From: Perilla frutescens
Lineage: Eukaryota > Streptophyta > Magnoliopsida > Lamiales > Lamiaceae
Assembly: GCA_026008535.1 (NCBI GenBank)
Contig: BRKX01000002.1
Span: 73,305,380 to 73,369,379, forward strand
Length of the DNA: 64,000 bases
Reading direction: 5' to 3'
The notes beneath the pieces were generated by a model, which was not told the DNA's origin, made no database searches, and saw only the letters and a list, made by a program, of their open reading frames with translations. The position numbers and the translations under genes were made by a program. The stretch's first letter is position 1, and every line of letters begins with the position of its first letter. Of the stretch, positions 38,600-51,700 are shown in pieces.

Positions 38600-38985
38600 C
38601 TATAATGTAACCTTTTTGTGTAAAGTGCGACAGAAAATCATCTTACGAGATTGTAACACGAACTCTTGTATTTAATTTAGTAAAACAAGAAATGTGTATA
38701 AATAAAATGATTATTTAATTTAGTAAAACACGAGATGTGTACAAATAAAATGATTTTCCGAATATAAATGTATTTTTACAGATCTAGTCTCTATTATTAC
38801 TCTGATTCTTCTTTTCAAAAATTGATCCGGTCTTTAAACTCTCCATAGTAAATTTACCTCTTTGATCTTCTATGACTTGTTGATTGAACTTTGATAACGT
38901 TAACCAGGTGCCGACGACCTTGATTTCTAATTGAATGGTGTATTTGAAGTGATTTTGACGAAGAAAACATTGCTTCTACAAAAAT
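38600..38985. repeat. Dispersed repeat copy 1 (LTR-like), related to 58920-59640
   Basis: Shares with the 58.9-kb copy the ordered blocks TTTAATTTRGTAAAAC, AAATGTGTACAA, ATGATTTT(T/C)CG, ATCTA(G/A)TCTCTAT, GATAACGTTAACC and CGACGACCTTGATT. This shorter copy seems truncated on the right. Probably a retrotransposon LTR, but edges are not defined. Confidence 0.65.
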
Positions 38986-39119
38986 GACTATATTCTCATA
39001 TTTGAGGATCATTATTTAATGAAAAGTGAAATGAAATCATAGTTATTTTGTTCATACCCTCTCGTTTTTATATACATATATAAAATAAAAATGAAATAAA
39101 AAAACAAAAATGTGTATCT

Positions 39120-39450
39120 ACACTGCTTCAACGAAAAAAGAAAAATAATAGGAAAAAGATGGAGGGCAACAGTTGGAGCCGGGTCCCACCCACCCACTCC
39201 CCACTTGCCCCGCAGGAGCGTGAGTTGCACACATCTGCAGCCATCGATTTCACGCGTGGATTGTACTTTTTCTCCTCATTCCCACACGCACTCCCTTTGC
39301 CTTTTGGGAAAGCACTTCCGCTTCTTCAACCTGCTTCCTCTTCCCCTTCTCCAACACTCCAACAATATACTTTCTCTTATACTTCTCCAAATCACCATCT
39401 TTTCTATCAAAACCTTATCCACTGAAGATGTCCTTAGTGATACTTTTTCT
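39120..39450 (+). other. Promoter/5' leader-like orphan stretch, possible gene remnant
   Basis: A locally GC-richer region with CACCCACCCACTCCCC, CACGCGTGG and then a long CT-rich leader resembles a plant promoter and 5' UTR. It is followed by AT-rich DNA, and about 300 bases later a MITE begins. Overlapping frames at 39112-39456 and 39159-39425 are not recognisable proteins. It may be the promoter of a gene that was deleted, or chance. Confidence 0.3.
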
Positions 39451-39763
39451 CAATGATAAATGCTATTTATTTTATGCATTTTGATTATTTAATGATTTTT
39501 GTTTCGTATGTTGTTTTGATCGGATAATAAATTGCTAGTGGTGTTCCTAAACGTATTTCACAGCATCAATAACCCACATTCAATCAAATTAAATTGTAAT
39601 TCAGATATAAAAAGGTATCACGAATAAAGTATCATATGCCATACAAAAAAAATATTATTTTTTTAATATATCGGGCCGATTGTGAATGGGTTTGATGGGC
39701 CAACCCATCCGATTCAAGCGGCCTGCATATTCACCAATTCCTTCTTAATATGATGAAACTTTT

Positions 39764-40491
39764 GGGGTGTATTGGATAGCGAGTCTGTAGGATTTTTTTG
39801 GACTTTTAAAATTCGGGTGTATTCAATCCAAACTTTTAAAATTTTTAAAAATCCATAGGTATTCAATACAAATTTTAAAATGTCTATAAAAATCTAAATG
39901 TATTCAAAACTCCATAGACTTTAAAATGTTAGTGATTCTATTGGATTTCACCTCAAAATCACGTAAAAAATACAAAAGGATGAAATCCGACCTTTGCACA
40001 TGAGATTTTCATGGATTCGTAAAACCCAGCGCGGGATGTACTACAACGGCCGCTGAGGCCTTCAAATTGGACACCCCAACGCACGGTGTACTCTAGCGGC
40101 CACTGAGGCGTTCAAATCGAACACCCCAGCTCACCGTGGACTCCAACGGTCACTGGGAATAAGTCAGTGAGGTCCAGCGGTCGCGGGGATAAGTCGGTCA
40201 GTTTCTCCATAAATCTTCCTATTCACGTAATTTCTCATTTTTTTTTTCAATTTGCTCCGAGGAGAAAAATTAATTCACAACGGTCGTTGGCGTCCAGCGG
40301 TCGCTGGGTTACGCATACATCGCTCGCTGTAACACAGCGAGCGCCGGAAAAAAGGATTTCAAATCCAGTTAAATCGTAACAAATCCATTTCCAAATCCAG
40401 GGAGACTCCACGTGGAGTCAATGGATTTTATAAATGCATAGACTTTTTAAAGTCCATAAAAATCTAATAAAATCTGGAACCAATACACCCC
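39764..40491. mobile_element. 728-bp MITE with GGGGTGTATTGG terminal inverted repeats
   Basis: The element begins GGGGTGTATTGG and ends with its exact complement CCAATACACCCC. The inverted similarity continues imperfectly inward (GGACTTT, ATTTTTATGGACTTTAAAA-like). A TTT trinucleotide flanks both sides (39761-39763 and 40492-40494), the three-base duplication expected for PIF/Harbinger-type MITEs. The centre (about 40025-40345) is GC-rich and holds a separate tandem repeat. No transposase. Confidence 0.8.
40027..40160. repeat. GC-rich ~50-bp tandem repeat inside the MITE
   Basis: A unit of the type GTACTacaaCGGCCGCTGAGG followed by TTCAAAT..GACACCCC occurs twice, and a third copy is truncated. 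A related word, CAGCGGTCGCTGGG, recurs to about 40310. Confidence 0.65.
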
Positions 40492-41392
40492 TTTAATTTT
40501 TACTATAACACTTTTTTGTTTCCAAATTAATTATCAATATTACGTCTTGTTTCAAATAAGACGTCAATAATATACTATATGTCCGAGTGTATTAATATTA
40601 TCAATTAGATTGCAATTCCCTAAACATCGTTAAATTTATGAGACAACTTATTTATTAAAATTTATAATCCATGCGATGAAGTGTAGTTTAGTTTAACAAT
40701 GTGTTAATATTTTCTTATAATTACTTTTTTTTTTTTTGCATTAGACGTAATCAAGCACCTTCGTGTAATATATGGCCCTAGAGCTATTAAATGGTTTGGG
40801 CCAGGCCCAGGACCATGGGCCAAATATTGGCCGGCCTCGATCCTAAAATAGTTTGAGCCTAAAAATTCATGATTCAACTTGGTCTGATTTGCGGGTCGCA
40901 TGTGGGCCAAAGACTTATTTTTCACTGTGCGGCTAGACTCATTCAAGCGAATGTGTTTTCGAGACGGGCAGAATTGACTCGAAATCACTTAGGACTTATA
41001 AATCATGGCCCAATCCGACCCAAATAGGACGGGACGGGCCAGACCAATTTTGCCACCTACTCAAACCATTCCTATTCCAAACTTCAAACTTTCAAGCAAG
41101 GTATTAAATTATTACAGATGACTACACTATTTTCATCATCCGTAGCATATACTCGGTGATATGCGTGAAAAAAATATATCATCATACAAAAATGAGCCGG
41201 TGCAGTGAGCCAATACAAAAATGAGGCCGAGTCGATCTGATTTTTTTCAGACGACTATATTTTGAACCGAGTCTTACCATAGAATCGATTAGGCTGGTCC
41301 GGTCCATTGGGCTGGGCTTAGTTTGACAGCTCCGCCAATCACAAGTCAATTTCACAAACAAACTGAACGTCAAGTCAACAACCTTAGCCTAT
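40492..41392. other. Spacer with GGCCC-rich segment, no gene seen
   Basis: About 40780-41060 contains many GGCCC/GGGCC and CCGACCC words, as in degenerate non-autonomous hAT repeats. Otherwise AT-rich; no coding frame supported. Confidence 0.4.
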
Positions 41393-42117
41393 CTAAGACT
41401 ACCAACAACGGTGACACCCATTCGGGTGTCACCACTAGCCGACAACAGATTTTTAAAAAAAAAAAATAGAAAAGTCATGACATTTTGCCAAAAGAGTCGG
41501 CTGGCCGACTTGAAAGCCACAGTCATGCCCCTGTACACGTGGCACCCTCTGATTGGGTGCCACTTTTTTTTTATATATATATATTAATAATTTAAATTTT
41601 AAATAATTTATATAATTAAAAAAAAATCAATATTCATAATTTTTTTTTCTCTATAAATGGAGCCAATTTCTCTAGTTGAATATGTTATTTACATCTTATG
41701 TACTCGTAATTTAGAATTTCTAGTTTTCTAATTGCAGTTTAATTAATTATGTTTTTTGTTGTTTTAACTCTTGTAATTTTCATTTTGTTGTCAAATAAAT
41801 TATAAATTTATAATTGTATGAGTTTTTTTTTAATTATGAATTTTAAAAATGTATCTAATAAATTAATTTTGATTTTTTAAATAAAGAAAAAATTATTATT
41901 AATAATATTTTATTTAAAAAATAAAATTATAAATATTTTATATAGATTGGAAGAAAGAGAAATTAATATTTTATTTGAGTGTCAGGTTGGATGAGTGTCA
42001 CTGATGGAGTGCAAATTAAAAAACATTGGGGGTTGTGGATGTGGAGGAGAGAGAAATTAATATTTTATTTGAGTGTCAGGTTGGATGAGTGTCACTGATG
42101 TGGATAGTCTAAGGTAA
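41393..42117. mobile_element. Putative MITE with CTAAGACTA-type inverted ends
   Basis: The left end reads CTAAGACTACCAACAACGG followed by TGACACCCAT. The inverse of the right end reads CTTAGACTATCCACATCAG followed by TGACACTCAT, a clear imperfect inverted pair. The centre is extremely AT-rich. No target duplication was found, so the edges are approximate. Confidence 0.5.
41956..42100. repeat. Perfect 51-bp direct repeat upstream of the hnRNP gene
   Basis: Identical copies at 41956-42006 and 42050-42100, starting AGAGAAATTAATATTTTATT and ending TGAGTGTCACTGATG. Confidence 0.95.
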
Positions 42118-42723
42118 ATGATGTCATTTACCACTCAGCTGCCAGCATAACTATTCATCTGAAAAAAAATCCCCAAATCCAAGAGCGCAGCAACAATTAT
42201 CTACGGATTTCAATTGATTCCACCATCATCGCGCTTCGCAATAACCGACCCCACAGTTGCGCAAGCCTTTAGAGTTTCAATGTATGTTAATTTCGATTTT
42301 TGCAATCTCGAACAATTTTTGGGATGGTGCATTTGTTTCGACATGAAAAATGTTATTATACACCTGGAGAATTATAACAATCAGATGTGCTGTATGTTCA
42401 TCCCTGTGATAGCAGGGGATTGCTCAATATCAATAGAGAGCGAGTGAAAGTAGAGAGCTCTGTTGGTTTATTACCTTTGCCGTTTTAATTTCAGTAGATT
42501 TTATTGAAACTGTTTTCTCGAATCGTATGCATTGAATTGGCGGCAATTTTTTTTTGTTTCTTTGTTTTTAATTATTGAACTTGGGAATTCTTTTATGCTA
42601 CGAAAGCCATAACTGAGCCGAGGGTGGTGGAAAACAATTAATTTGGCATGTCTGACGATTCACTTTTTTTTTTTTTCACAAATTTGTGGGTTGAATAAGT
42701 GTTTTGATCACTTTTCGTTACAG
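42118..42723 (+). promoter_or_regulatory. Promoter, 5' UTR exon and 5' UTR intron of the hnRNP Q-like gene
   Basis: A non-coding leader appears to end at 42281 with a GT donor (42282), and the acceptor TTACAG abuts the ATG at 42724. No ATG in frame with the gene exists in the leader exon, so the first intron is in the 5' UTR. Such leader introns often raise expression in plants. Confidence 0.55.
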
Positions 42724-45700
42724 ATGAGCCAGCCGTCGGAGCAACACTCTGCCGATCATGGTATGCTCCTTGCTCAAGGTTCATGATCAATTTAATCGAT
42801 TCATGATATTCACTGTTGTTATGTTTGTATGTTTGCTTCATAATTTTGCCATGCAGTGAATGCAACAAAAGGGATTGAGGTTTTTGTTGGCGGCTTGCCT
42901 CGGACCGCTACTGAAGAGAAAATCCTCAAGGTCTATTCTATTTCTTATTTTTGTGACATACATGTGCTAGTTGATATTTTTCGTTGTAATGCAAACCATA
43001 TTGTGGTCTTGAGATGTTGAACCATAATTAAAGCAGGACCACACGGGTTTTTTATTGCAGGGAAAAATGTTGTGATACTGGTCCGAGACAAATTAGGTCG
43101 CTTTGATAAATCATATTTTGAAAATGGTATAGAGATTTGGATATCTTAATAAAAAATGAAATTCCCATTTAAAACATGCATAAGTAAACTAGGAAAAAGG
43201 ATGATTGATTTAATTAATTTAACATATAATATGTGAAACATTCTCCATCAGGCTCTGGAAAATGGTGGGCTGGTGATTGATTCTGGCAACTCATGACAAG
43301 TTTCTTCAAATTAGATGGCTGCTAATTGCATTGTGTTCTATTTGCATCGGGATGTAGATTTTCCAGTAATTAGATGTAGCGTTTTGAACATTTGCATTCG
43401 GGCCTCTTTTATACCTTTCTTTCTCAAAGAAAGGTTTCAAGTGTATGCACTTGTTTTGAACTTATGCACGTGCCACTTAATTGATCAACTAATTGGGGTT
43501 TTCCTTATCCAAATAAATAAATAAATGACTGAGGTGTTGGATTTTAGCTATATTTATGTAAATCTCATATGGATTTTTTTCCCTCTTTCTCAGTTATTTT
43601 CCGATTGCGGGGAAATTGTGGAAGTTCGTATGATAAAGGACCAGAAAGGCAATTCAAAGGTCAACTTACACGCTAACTCATTTCCATTATTGCAGGAATA
43701 TAATGTCTAATGCTCTTTTCTTAGTCATCACCATATGAAAGAGAAGGTATAATGAGGCAAGAACATGGATAGAATCTTCTTACCCTTGCATTTATTTGTT
43801 TTTGGCAGGGATTCTGCTTCGTTAGGTTTGCAACCAAAGAATCCGCAGCAAGAGCTGTGAGTGAAAAATCTGGACTTTTGGTGAGAACTCACCTAACTTC
43901 TTAGGGAAGTTTCTTATGATGGGGGTTCCTGTTCTTAAAAAAGCACTCAGTTTCTTGAAAACTATTTCTTGAAAACTAATCAGCTTATGCTGTCTGTTGA
44001 ACATTATTTAAATCTTTCCAATGTCTGGAAACTTAATGTACTTCATGGTTGGTTGCTCAGAGTAGCATGATGGGGCCTTTTCTTGACTTCCCGTGAAGTT
44101 TCACCTGCCATTTTCACTTAATCAGGATTCAGGAGATAAAAAATTAGTAGTATTATCTTAGCTGTTAATGTTAATTTGTTTCTGGCCTCCCGGGGCATTT
44201 TAGTTAGGTCGATGGACCATTCACTTCTGATTAAGATGATTTAAAGAATCAAATAATACACATTCGTCATTTTTGAAATATGTCTGTATATTGAAGTTTG
44301 AAAATAAATATATTAACTTTCAATCTACATGGAAAGATGGGAATTACCCAGCTTTCAAGTACCAGTCATATTATTCACTATCCTAAGAAATCATTTTTGT
44401 ATGAATCATAGACTTCTAATAGACTAACAGAACTGCAAAATATAATATTCTGTTGAACTGAAGCTAACTGTTTAAACCTTATACCTTCTGGCCATAATAC
44501 TTAAATCGATACAAGGAGATTCTTCTCCCCTCTATATTTTCCTACATGCATTTGGCAGTTGGCCTTTGGATGGATATTAGGGTATTCTTTTAGCTTTAAT
44601 ATTGCCCTTTTCATTTGGAGCACATTATTATTCTTTTCCTTCATTTTGGGTTCAAAGAGGAGCTTCCCTAGAACTGCCAGAAACCTAAAATTCATCTTCT
44701 TAGTATGAATTTTGTTAATATAAAACAAATGTCTATGCATTTCCTTTATGTCTATATATGAAATTTGGACCCTTATTTTCCTTTTCCTTTTAATTAATGT
44801 TTCAGTGTTTTGATTTTTTCAGCTTGATGGGAAGAAGATTGGGGTGCTTCCATCAAGCGAGCAGGATACTCTGTACGTTGGAAATCTAAACAAAGGTTTG
44901 GTTCCTTAGTGTTTTTATTGCTGATATTTAAGGCATAATATAATAGCAAAAAAAATCAAAGTTCTGCTGGAATATGCTATTTAAGTCATTTCTTTTTAGT
45001 GTTGTCAATTTAGCCATAATTTTGATAGTTGGTTGCAATTTTGGCAATTTGTTAACTTAATCAAACTAAATGACGGTTAAGCAATCCTTTCTTTTTTCTA
45101 GATGAATGTGAAGTCCAATTAAAATTAATAAGGTCTCATTAACTTGGTAGATTAGATTTTGAATGTGTGTTTTTGATGGTCAAGCAAGTGTTTGAAAATG
45201 AGTAAATCCTATCATCTAAGTAGATTAGATATTGATTATGGATATGTTTTGTAAAAAAAGTTTGCTTTTGAAGAAGTGATGAAATTCATACATTGTAGTA
45301 AAATTGCTAAGAATCAGAAGTGAGTAGTTTTTTTTTTAGATATGAAAAATGATAAAGATCAGCAGTGTTTTGGTGAATCATCACGATTTACCAAATTTTT
45401 GGATGCAATTGTCTTTGCCACCAATTGCCAAATCATAATTCAATTGATTATTTGAAGGGCAGATTTGGCTTATCACGAAATAGTTGAGGACAAAAATGGC
45501 GTACTAAAGTTTTATTTAATTATGAAAAAATCCAGAAGCACCTAAAAGCAACCCCATACTAGCTTTGAGATTATGAATTCTGGAAGTTAAATCAGAAGCA
45601 GAAGTTAGTGATACCAAACAGTGAAAGCTGATTTTTTGAAGCTAAAAGCTGATCTCTACAAATAATTTTTTCAACACATTTGCCTTGTATTATTCAGACT

Positions 45701-48700
45701 TAATTAGTCCCCATATTTTGCCAAATTAGCAAAATGGTTAAAATTGCAACCAATTCCAAATTTATTGCTAAAGTGACAGCTTTTAAAGAATCTTGCATTT
45801 GTCATTAATTATCCTTTTAGGTAGACGTTTTCTAGTTTCTTTTGTTTGGTGTTGAGTTCGGAAACAAAACATTACATTACGTAGGGAGCTGTAATATTAG
45901 TATAAGTAATGCGCACAAATGTACTTCATAAATATTTTTGAGCTTCATAAAGTTTTCTCTGGAGCTCAAGAAATTGAAGTCAATATTCAGCCTATACTAT
46001 GTCTTTCTAATGTCTAGAAGGGTATATGTCTCTCACACACAAACATATGCATGCACAGTTCACTTGGTTCTTCTGGGTGAAAAAAAAAGTCCAGTTCCTT
46101 CATGATGGACTTGCTCACCTCCACCCTTTATATTCCACCAATATGTTCTTCTGATGCAGTTGTTTTGCTTTTGTCCTGCACGCAAGCCTGAAATTTTCTT
46201 CTTCTTTATCTCAGCTTGGACTGCTGATGAATTTAAAAGACTTGTGCTCCAGGTATACTTTTTTTTTTGTTTTCCGGGTTTCCTGCAGAAGTTTGTCCAA
46301 ATTTGATCAGAGCCCCTAAATTCCCATGCCTGTCTCACTGATTGGTTCCTTTTTATGTGCTACAGGTTTTCCCAGATATTGAATCCATTGATCTTGCAAT
46401 GGGAAAAGACACGCCACCAGGTCAAAAGCAGCGAAGCCGTGGTTTTGCATTTGTCAAGTTTTCCTCCCATGCTGTGAGTGTTCTTCCCATTCTCTTATTT
46501 ATTCTTATAGTTAAAAAGTCTCGAAATGTCATAGTTCCTAAGTTTGTGGTGAGAAATTAAGACTTTCTTGTTGCATCTTAAATCATACAGGATAGAAGCT
46601 CAGGTTGGTGGTTTTGATTCTCAGTTCCAGCATCAATTGCTGACCTATTTGTTACTGGAAATCCTCAAAAACACTTTCATAATATATATACAACTGATGT
46701 CCCAAATTTGACCAAATCTCAAAAAGTTCTCCATGCTTACAAAACTGGAAATCTTTGAAAGTACAATTCCTACAAATATATACTTTTCCAACAAAAATGT
46801 ACAAATTAAAAATTTCTGAAAGAACTGTTCAATTTTGCATGTTTTGCAATCTAAACTTCCATCTCAAACTTATGAGTTATAACAGTTCTCAACAATATTC
46901 AATTGCACATTTGCATCAAATGCAACTGGAACAACAAGTTCTTTTATTGATGAATATTTACAAATTAAAACTTTCTCACTTTTGGATATATACAGTTTAA
47001 TGCAAGTGCTACAATATAAACGTAATGTACTGGTGAATTGAATCCTGTCTCTTCTGTTTTTCTGGCCCCTTTCTCTTCTGTCTTGTGTTAACTTAATCTA
47101 AAAGTATTTTGAACATGCCATACTCTGTTTTGCCTCTTGTATGATTCAGTGAAAGGACATGCCATACTCTGTTTTACCTTAACAGTCTGGACTGGATCAA
47201 GGAGGTCTTTACATAGTTTTGTTGGAATGCCATATCAACATATTTCAGCTTCTTGTCCTTGACTTCTCTTTCTCTTTGCAACTGTTTGAATTCAAGATAT
47301 CGTTATTCTCCACCCTATGCTGCAAAGTTAAATAATGATCCTATTTCTTAGACAACCAAACACATCCACATTTTGTTACATAAAACTTTTCAAATTTCTT
47401 CAACGTAACCCCCCCCCCCCCCCAAAAAAAAAAATAAAAATAAAATAAAAATCCTACAAAGCTATCTGAACACAGCCTGATTCTCCAAATCAACATGCTG
47501 GCTAAATGCTAGGAAAAAAATCCAGTATACTTTCATAGTTAAAGAAACACACTAGTTTGAATCAAAGTATCTGAGTGGTTGGTAGCACCGTAGCAGATTA
47601 TAGTTGTTGAAGTTATGAAGTCAAATTTATTATCATGTTTCCAGGTTTCCAAACCTATTGACTTGCCCTTCTGTCTTAGTCTCTGTGTAGCCTTTACTGC
47701 CCAATATTATCTTGGCCCAGAGGCTGATCAACTTCTTGTTTGATTTATGATGATCATGGCAGACAAATTTGTATTCTTTTCTCCTTTGCTTGAACATACT
47801 TCTGGGATTTCAACTATTGTAGCTTATTTAGATTATCAAACTGTTGTTTCTACACTTGCACAAAAGTTGTTGCTCGTCTCAACTTTCATTTCTCTGGTAT
47901 TCTAGAATCTCAAATCCATCCTTTATGTTTCATTATAATAACCTTTGATGATCTCTGCAATTTCTCTTCCAATTCATGTCTTTAAGTCCTCCTGGTTTTA
48001 ATTCTCATTGATTATCGACCAGTAGTTCTGTGCTTTTGGTTCTCTTATGCCTGTTAGACAAAGAATTCAGCAATTTTAATGATGGTATTGGGAGAATGGT
48101 TATGCAATTACATCCATTCTCCCCATTTTTTGGAAGGATTTGGGACATTCCCCAGTTTTAGGATACATAAATTGTTTCTAGGAATGATTCCTCCATTCAT
48201 TCCAATTCTTTTGGCCCAGACCATTCTTCCCAGCACACCTGTGAATGTATGGATAGATGATGCTGAGCTAAAAAATACTGATACTGGCCCAAAGTCTTTA
48301 CAACTGCCCTACCATGAAAACAAACTTGCAATAAACAGACATGTCATTAATATCATGGAAGAATCCTTGTTTAAGCTTCCAATGTTCTGGTCGCAAAGCT
48401 TGGTTCCTCCTTACCCGGCACATCCAGCTTATGTCCATTGCGAATCTAACGTCTTGGTTTGTGTCTTATCCTGGTTAGCTCCCTCCTTACTTTGTTCAAG
48501 TGGGGGATTTTTGGCTAGAAAACTCAAGAAACCTATAAGCACAATGTTAACTCTCAACAACTTAATTGAACAACACTAACTCTTGCCTCTGCAATATAAC
48601 ATTTTACTACTCCTGCCACTCTTTGATATGCAATCTTTAATCAAATCTGCAATCATTTCTTCTAATTGAAGCAGAGGCCAATAAAAATACAAATAAAACC

Positions 48701-51700
48701 ATTATCTATCAGAAATTGAAACTACCTACTTCAAAATTCTCAATCACAGGCTGCTGCACGTGCTCTACGGGTGGGCTCTCAACCAGATTTTCGTCTTGGA
48801 AACTTGCACCCGGCTGTTCAGTGGGCAGAAGAGGAACCTGAAATTGATCCAAGAGAACTTGCTAAGGTTCACAGTGAATATGTATATAAATCATAAGCTT
48901 AATAACTTTTAGAACATGTCTCTGTATCTTTAATATTCTTTTCGGTTATTTTCAGGTGAAAGTAGCCTTTGTCAGAAACCTGCCCACTGATGCTGAGGAG
49001 AAATATTTGAGTCAATTGTTTAATCCTTATGGAGAGGTCTTTACATATTTTGACGTTGATTTGGCCTTTCTTTTATATATTGGGGTTGCACCCACTTATG
49101 GAACATGTTATGCTGATGCCATCTTTCAGGTGGAGAAAGTGGTGGTGTCCAAAAAAGGTAGCTCCTCTGTTGGGTTTGTTCATTTCACTAATAGATTGGT
49201 AAGTTGGTTTACATTTGTTCATGTTCATGATAGCATATTCCTATCTACCCCTATTTCTTTTTGTCCCCCAGGAGTAGTTATCATATCTTGATTTGGTCAT
49301 GCTTTAACACCAATAATCTGCAGGCAATCTAATAGTTGTGTGATTGATTGATAAGCTGGGGGTTTCCTTAGTATCCTATTTTCAAATAAAGCAGGTTTAA
49401 GATTTGTTTTGTGTTCTCTTTCTGTTTGTATGTTGTGCATATGCATTTCAGTCTTAATCATAACAACTAGGATATTTGATCAAACCTTATTGATTTTCTT
49501 GGCTCTTCATCATTGACTTGTTAAGTAGTTGCAGCCTCAATATTCTTTTAATTCTTGGTGCAGGATCTTGATAGAGCTGTCAGCGAACTGAATGGAAAAA
49601 CAGTCAGAGGACCTAGGGGAGGCCAAGTGCATGTACTCCAGGTAGTTAAAAGTACTTTAGGAGCGCTTAGCTTGTAGTTTGGTATCTGATATTTTGTTCC
49701 TTTTCTACAATCTACTCTTGTTTTTCTGGTTAATTGCATGTGGAAAATATTTATTTTATTAACATGTCTTTAAAAGTAATAATATCTGAAATTATTGTCT
49801 GCAAACAGGTTGAAGTTGCAAGACCTATGGACAAAAGCAAAAAGAGAGTTCGTGAGAATTCGGATTCTTCTGCTCAGGACCATTCCAAAGTCTTAATATC
49901 AAATATTCATAATTCCCATATCTCGAGGGTAAATATATCTCTATTTCAGTTTTTATATTTACTAGATTTTATGTTTTCTTGGTGTTACCCCCAAAATATT
50001 GAGATTACACTGAATTCAGTTTGAAATGTGATGACTATGTCTGTTAGTTCTAAATACTAGCTAATTGTTCGTATGCAATAGCACCGTAAGAGAGCATGAG
50101 ACACTATTTCGTAGCCAAAGTTTAAAAAACTTGGTCTGGGTAACATTGTTGATGTCTTAAAAGGAGGAAAAATTCTGTCAAAATTACGTCACTCATATTA
50201 ATAATTTTGGTAAGTGGAGGCTCCCAAAACACTCCTTTGCAGCAATTTATAGTTCTCTTGCCTGGTGATATCCTATTGTTTATTTTCTTTTCTTGGTCAA
50301 AATTGATTCCTCTATGCTAAAGAAAGAGTTAAAGTAGGCAGGACAACTGCATCTAAAACTTGTCTTTTGTATGTCCTTATTGAAAATCATTTGTTTATTG
50401 AATGCAGTACCTGTTAGGATGTCTTTTGTATAATCATGTTTTCTTTTATCATCCATGACATGTTTCATTATCCCACAGGAATTGGAGCCTGCTGACCCTT
50501 ATGAGGATGCCGTAATAGCATTGCCTTTAGCTGTTAAAGAGCGCTTGCTTCGGATCCTACGGCTTGGAATTGCTACTAGGTTTGATGTAAGTTGAAGTTT
50601 TACCAGCGGTTTGGTGATTGGTAATGCAATATAGTTCTTGAAGACCAAAACTTGCATTAACGTTTTGTATAGTGAGACGAATTTCATTTGACTTATTTGA
50701 ATCCAGCTCATTGTTAAAGAAGGAAAAATTGAACATAGTAATTACAACTTCTAGTATTCATCCTTAACTGTCTTAGAAGTTACTGTGGCTGTCTTTGAAG
50801 TAAGAACTGGTTTGCCTTCACCCTCTGAGTTCATGTATTGATTTTTTATATTAAATCAGGATTGAAAATAGAATATGAAATTATGAACTTAAAAATATGT
50901 TATGGTTGGGGCATTTTGACCTACACCCTGGTGAAATGCCAAGTGCACATAACAATTATATTGTTCTCTCTCAGTTTGTTGTTACAATGAGCTCCTGTTT
51001 ACATAGCTGAAGTACACACATTATGAGTAAAAGATGGAGAAAATCACTCAAAATCAAATCATTGTGATGATTGATTGGAAGTATATTCTAATGATCTTGT
51101 AACTATATTAAAAAATAATTTCTTGAATTTAACACTCTCCCCTTGATTGAAGTGTTCAACTTGGAACAAAATGAAGGATTCGAAGAAAATCTTAATTGCA
51201 CTATCTGTATGAAAAGACCACACACAGCCGCAGTTGTTATTGCACCAATTTTGTATAAAAATCTTATGCAAGTTCTCATAATTCTTTTATCTGTTGACAG
51301 ATTGATGTCAGAAGTTTGTGCAGTCTCAAGGAATTACCTGAGCCAATTGCGATTTCCGTTCTTGACCAGGTTTAGCAAGATATATGTATAGCATGATTGA
51401 TGTTTCATGTTTGTATTTTCCTTGAAAGAAAAATGGTACAATTCAATTTCATCCATCTACCTTGTAGTTCATGATATCGGGATCTGCTTCACAAAATAAG
51501 TCAGCATACCTAGCTGCAGTGATCTCTAAAGTACGCATCTAAGCTCTTGCTAACTAATTTTGCTGCATTACTTTGCATTAAGCAATTTTTTTCTTTTTTT
51601 TCCTCATGTAGCACCTAGTCGATAAAGTGGGACCAGATCAGAGCTTGGTCAGTCTGTTGAGAGTTGAGGATACTACAAGGAATGAACACAAGCTACTCAA

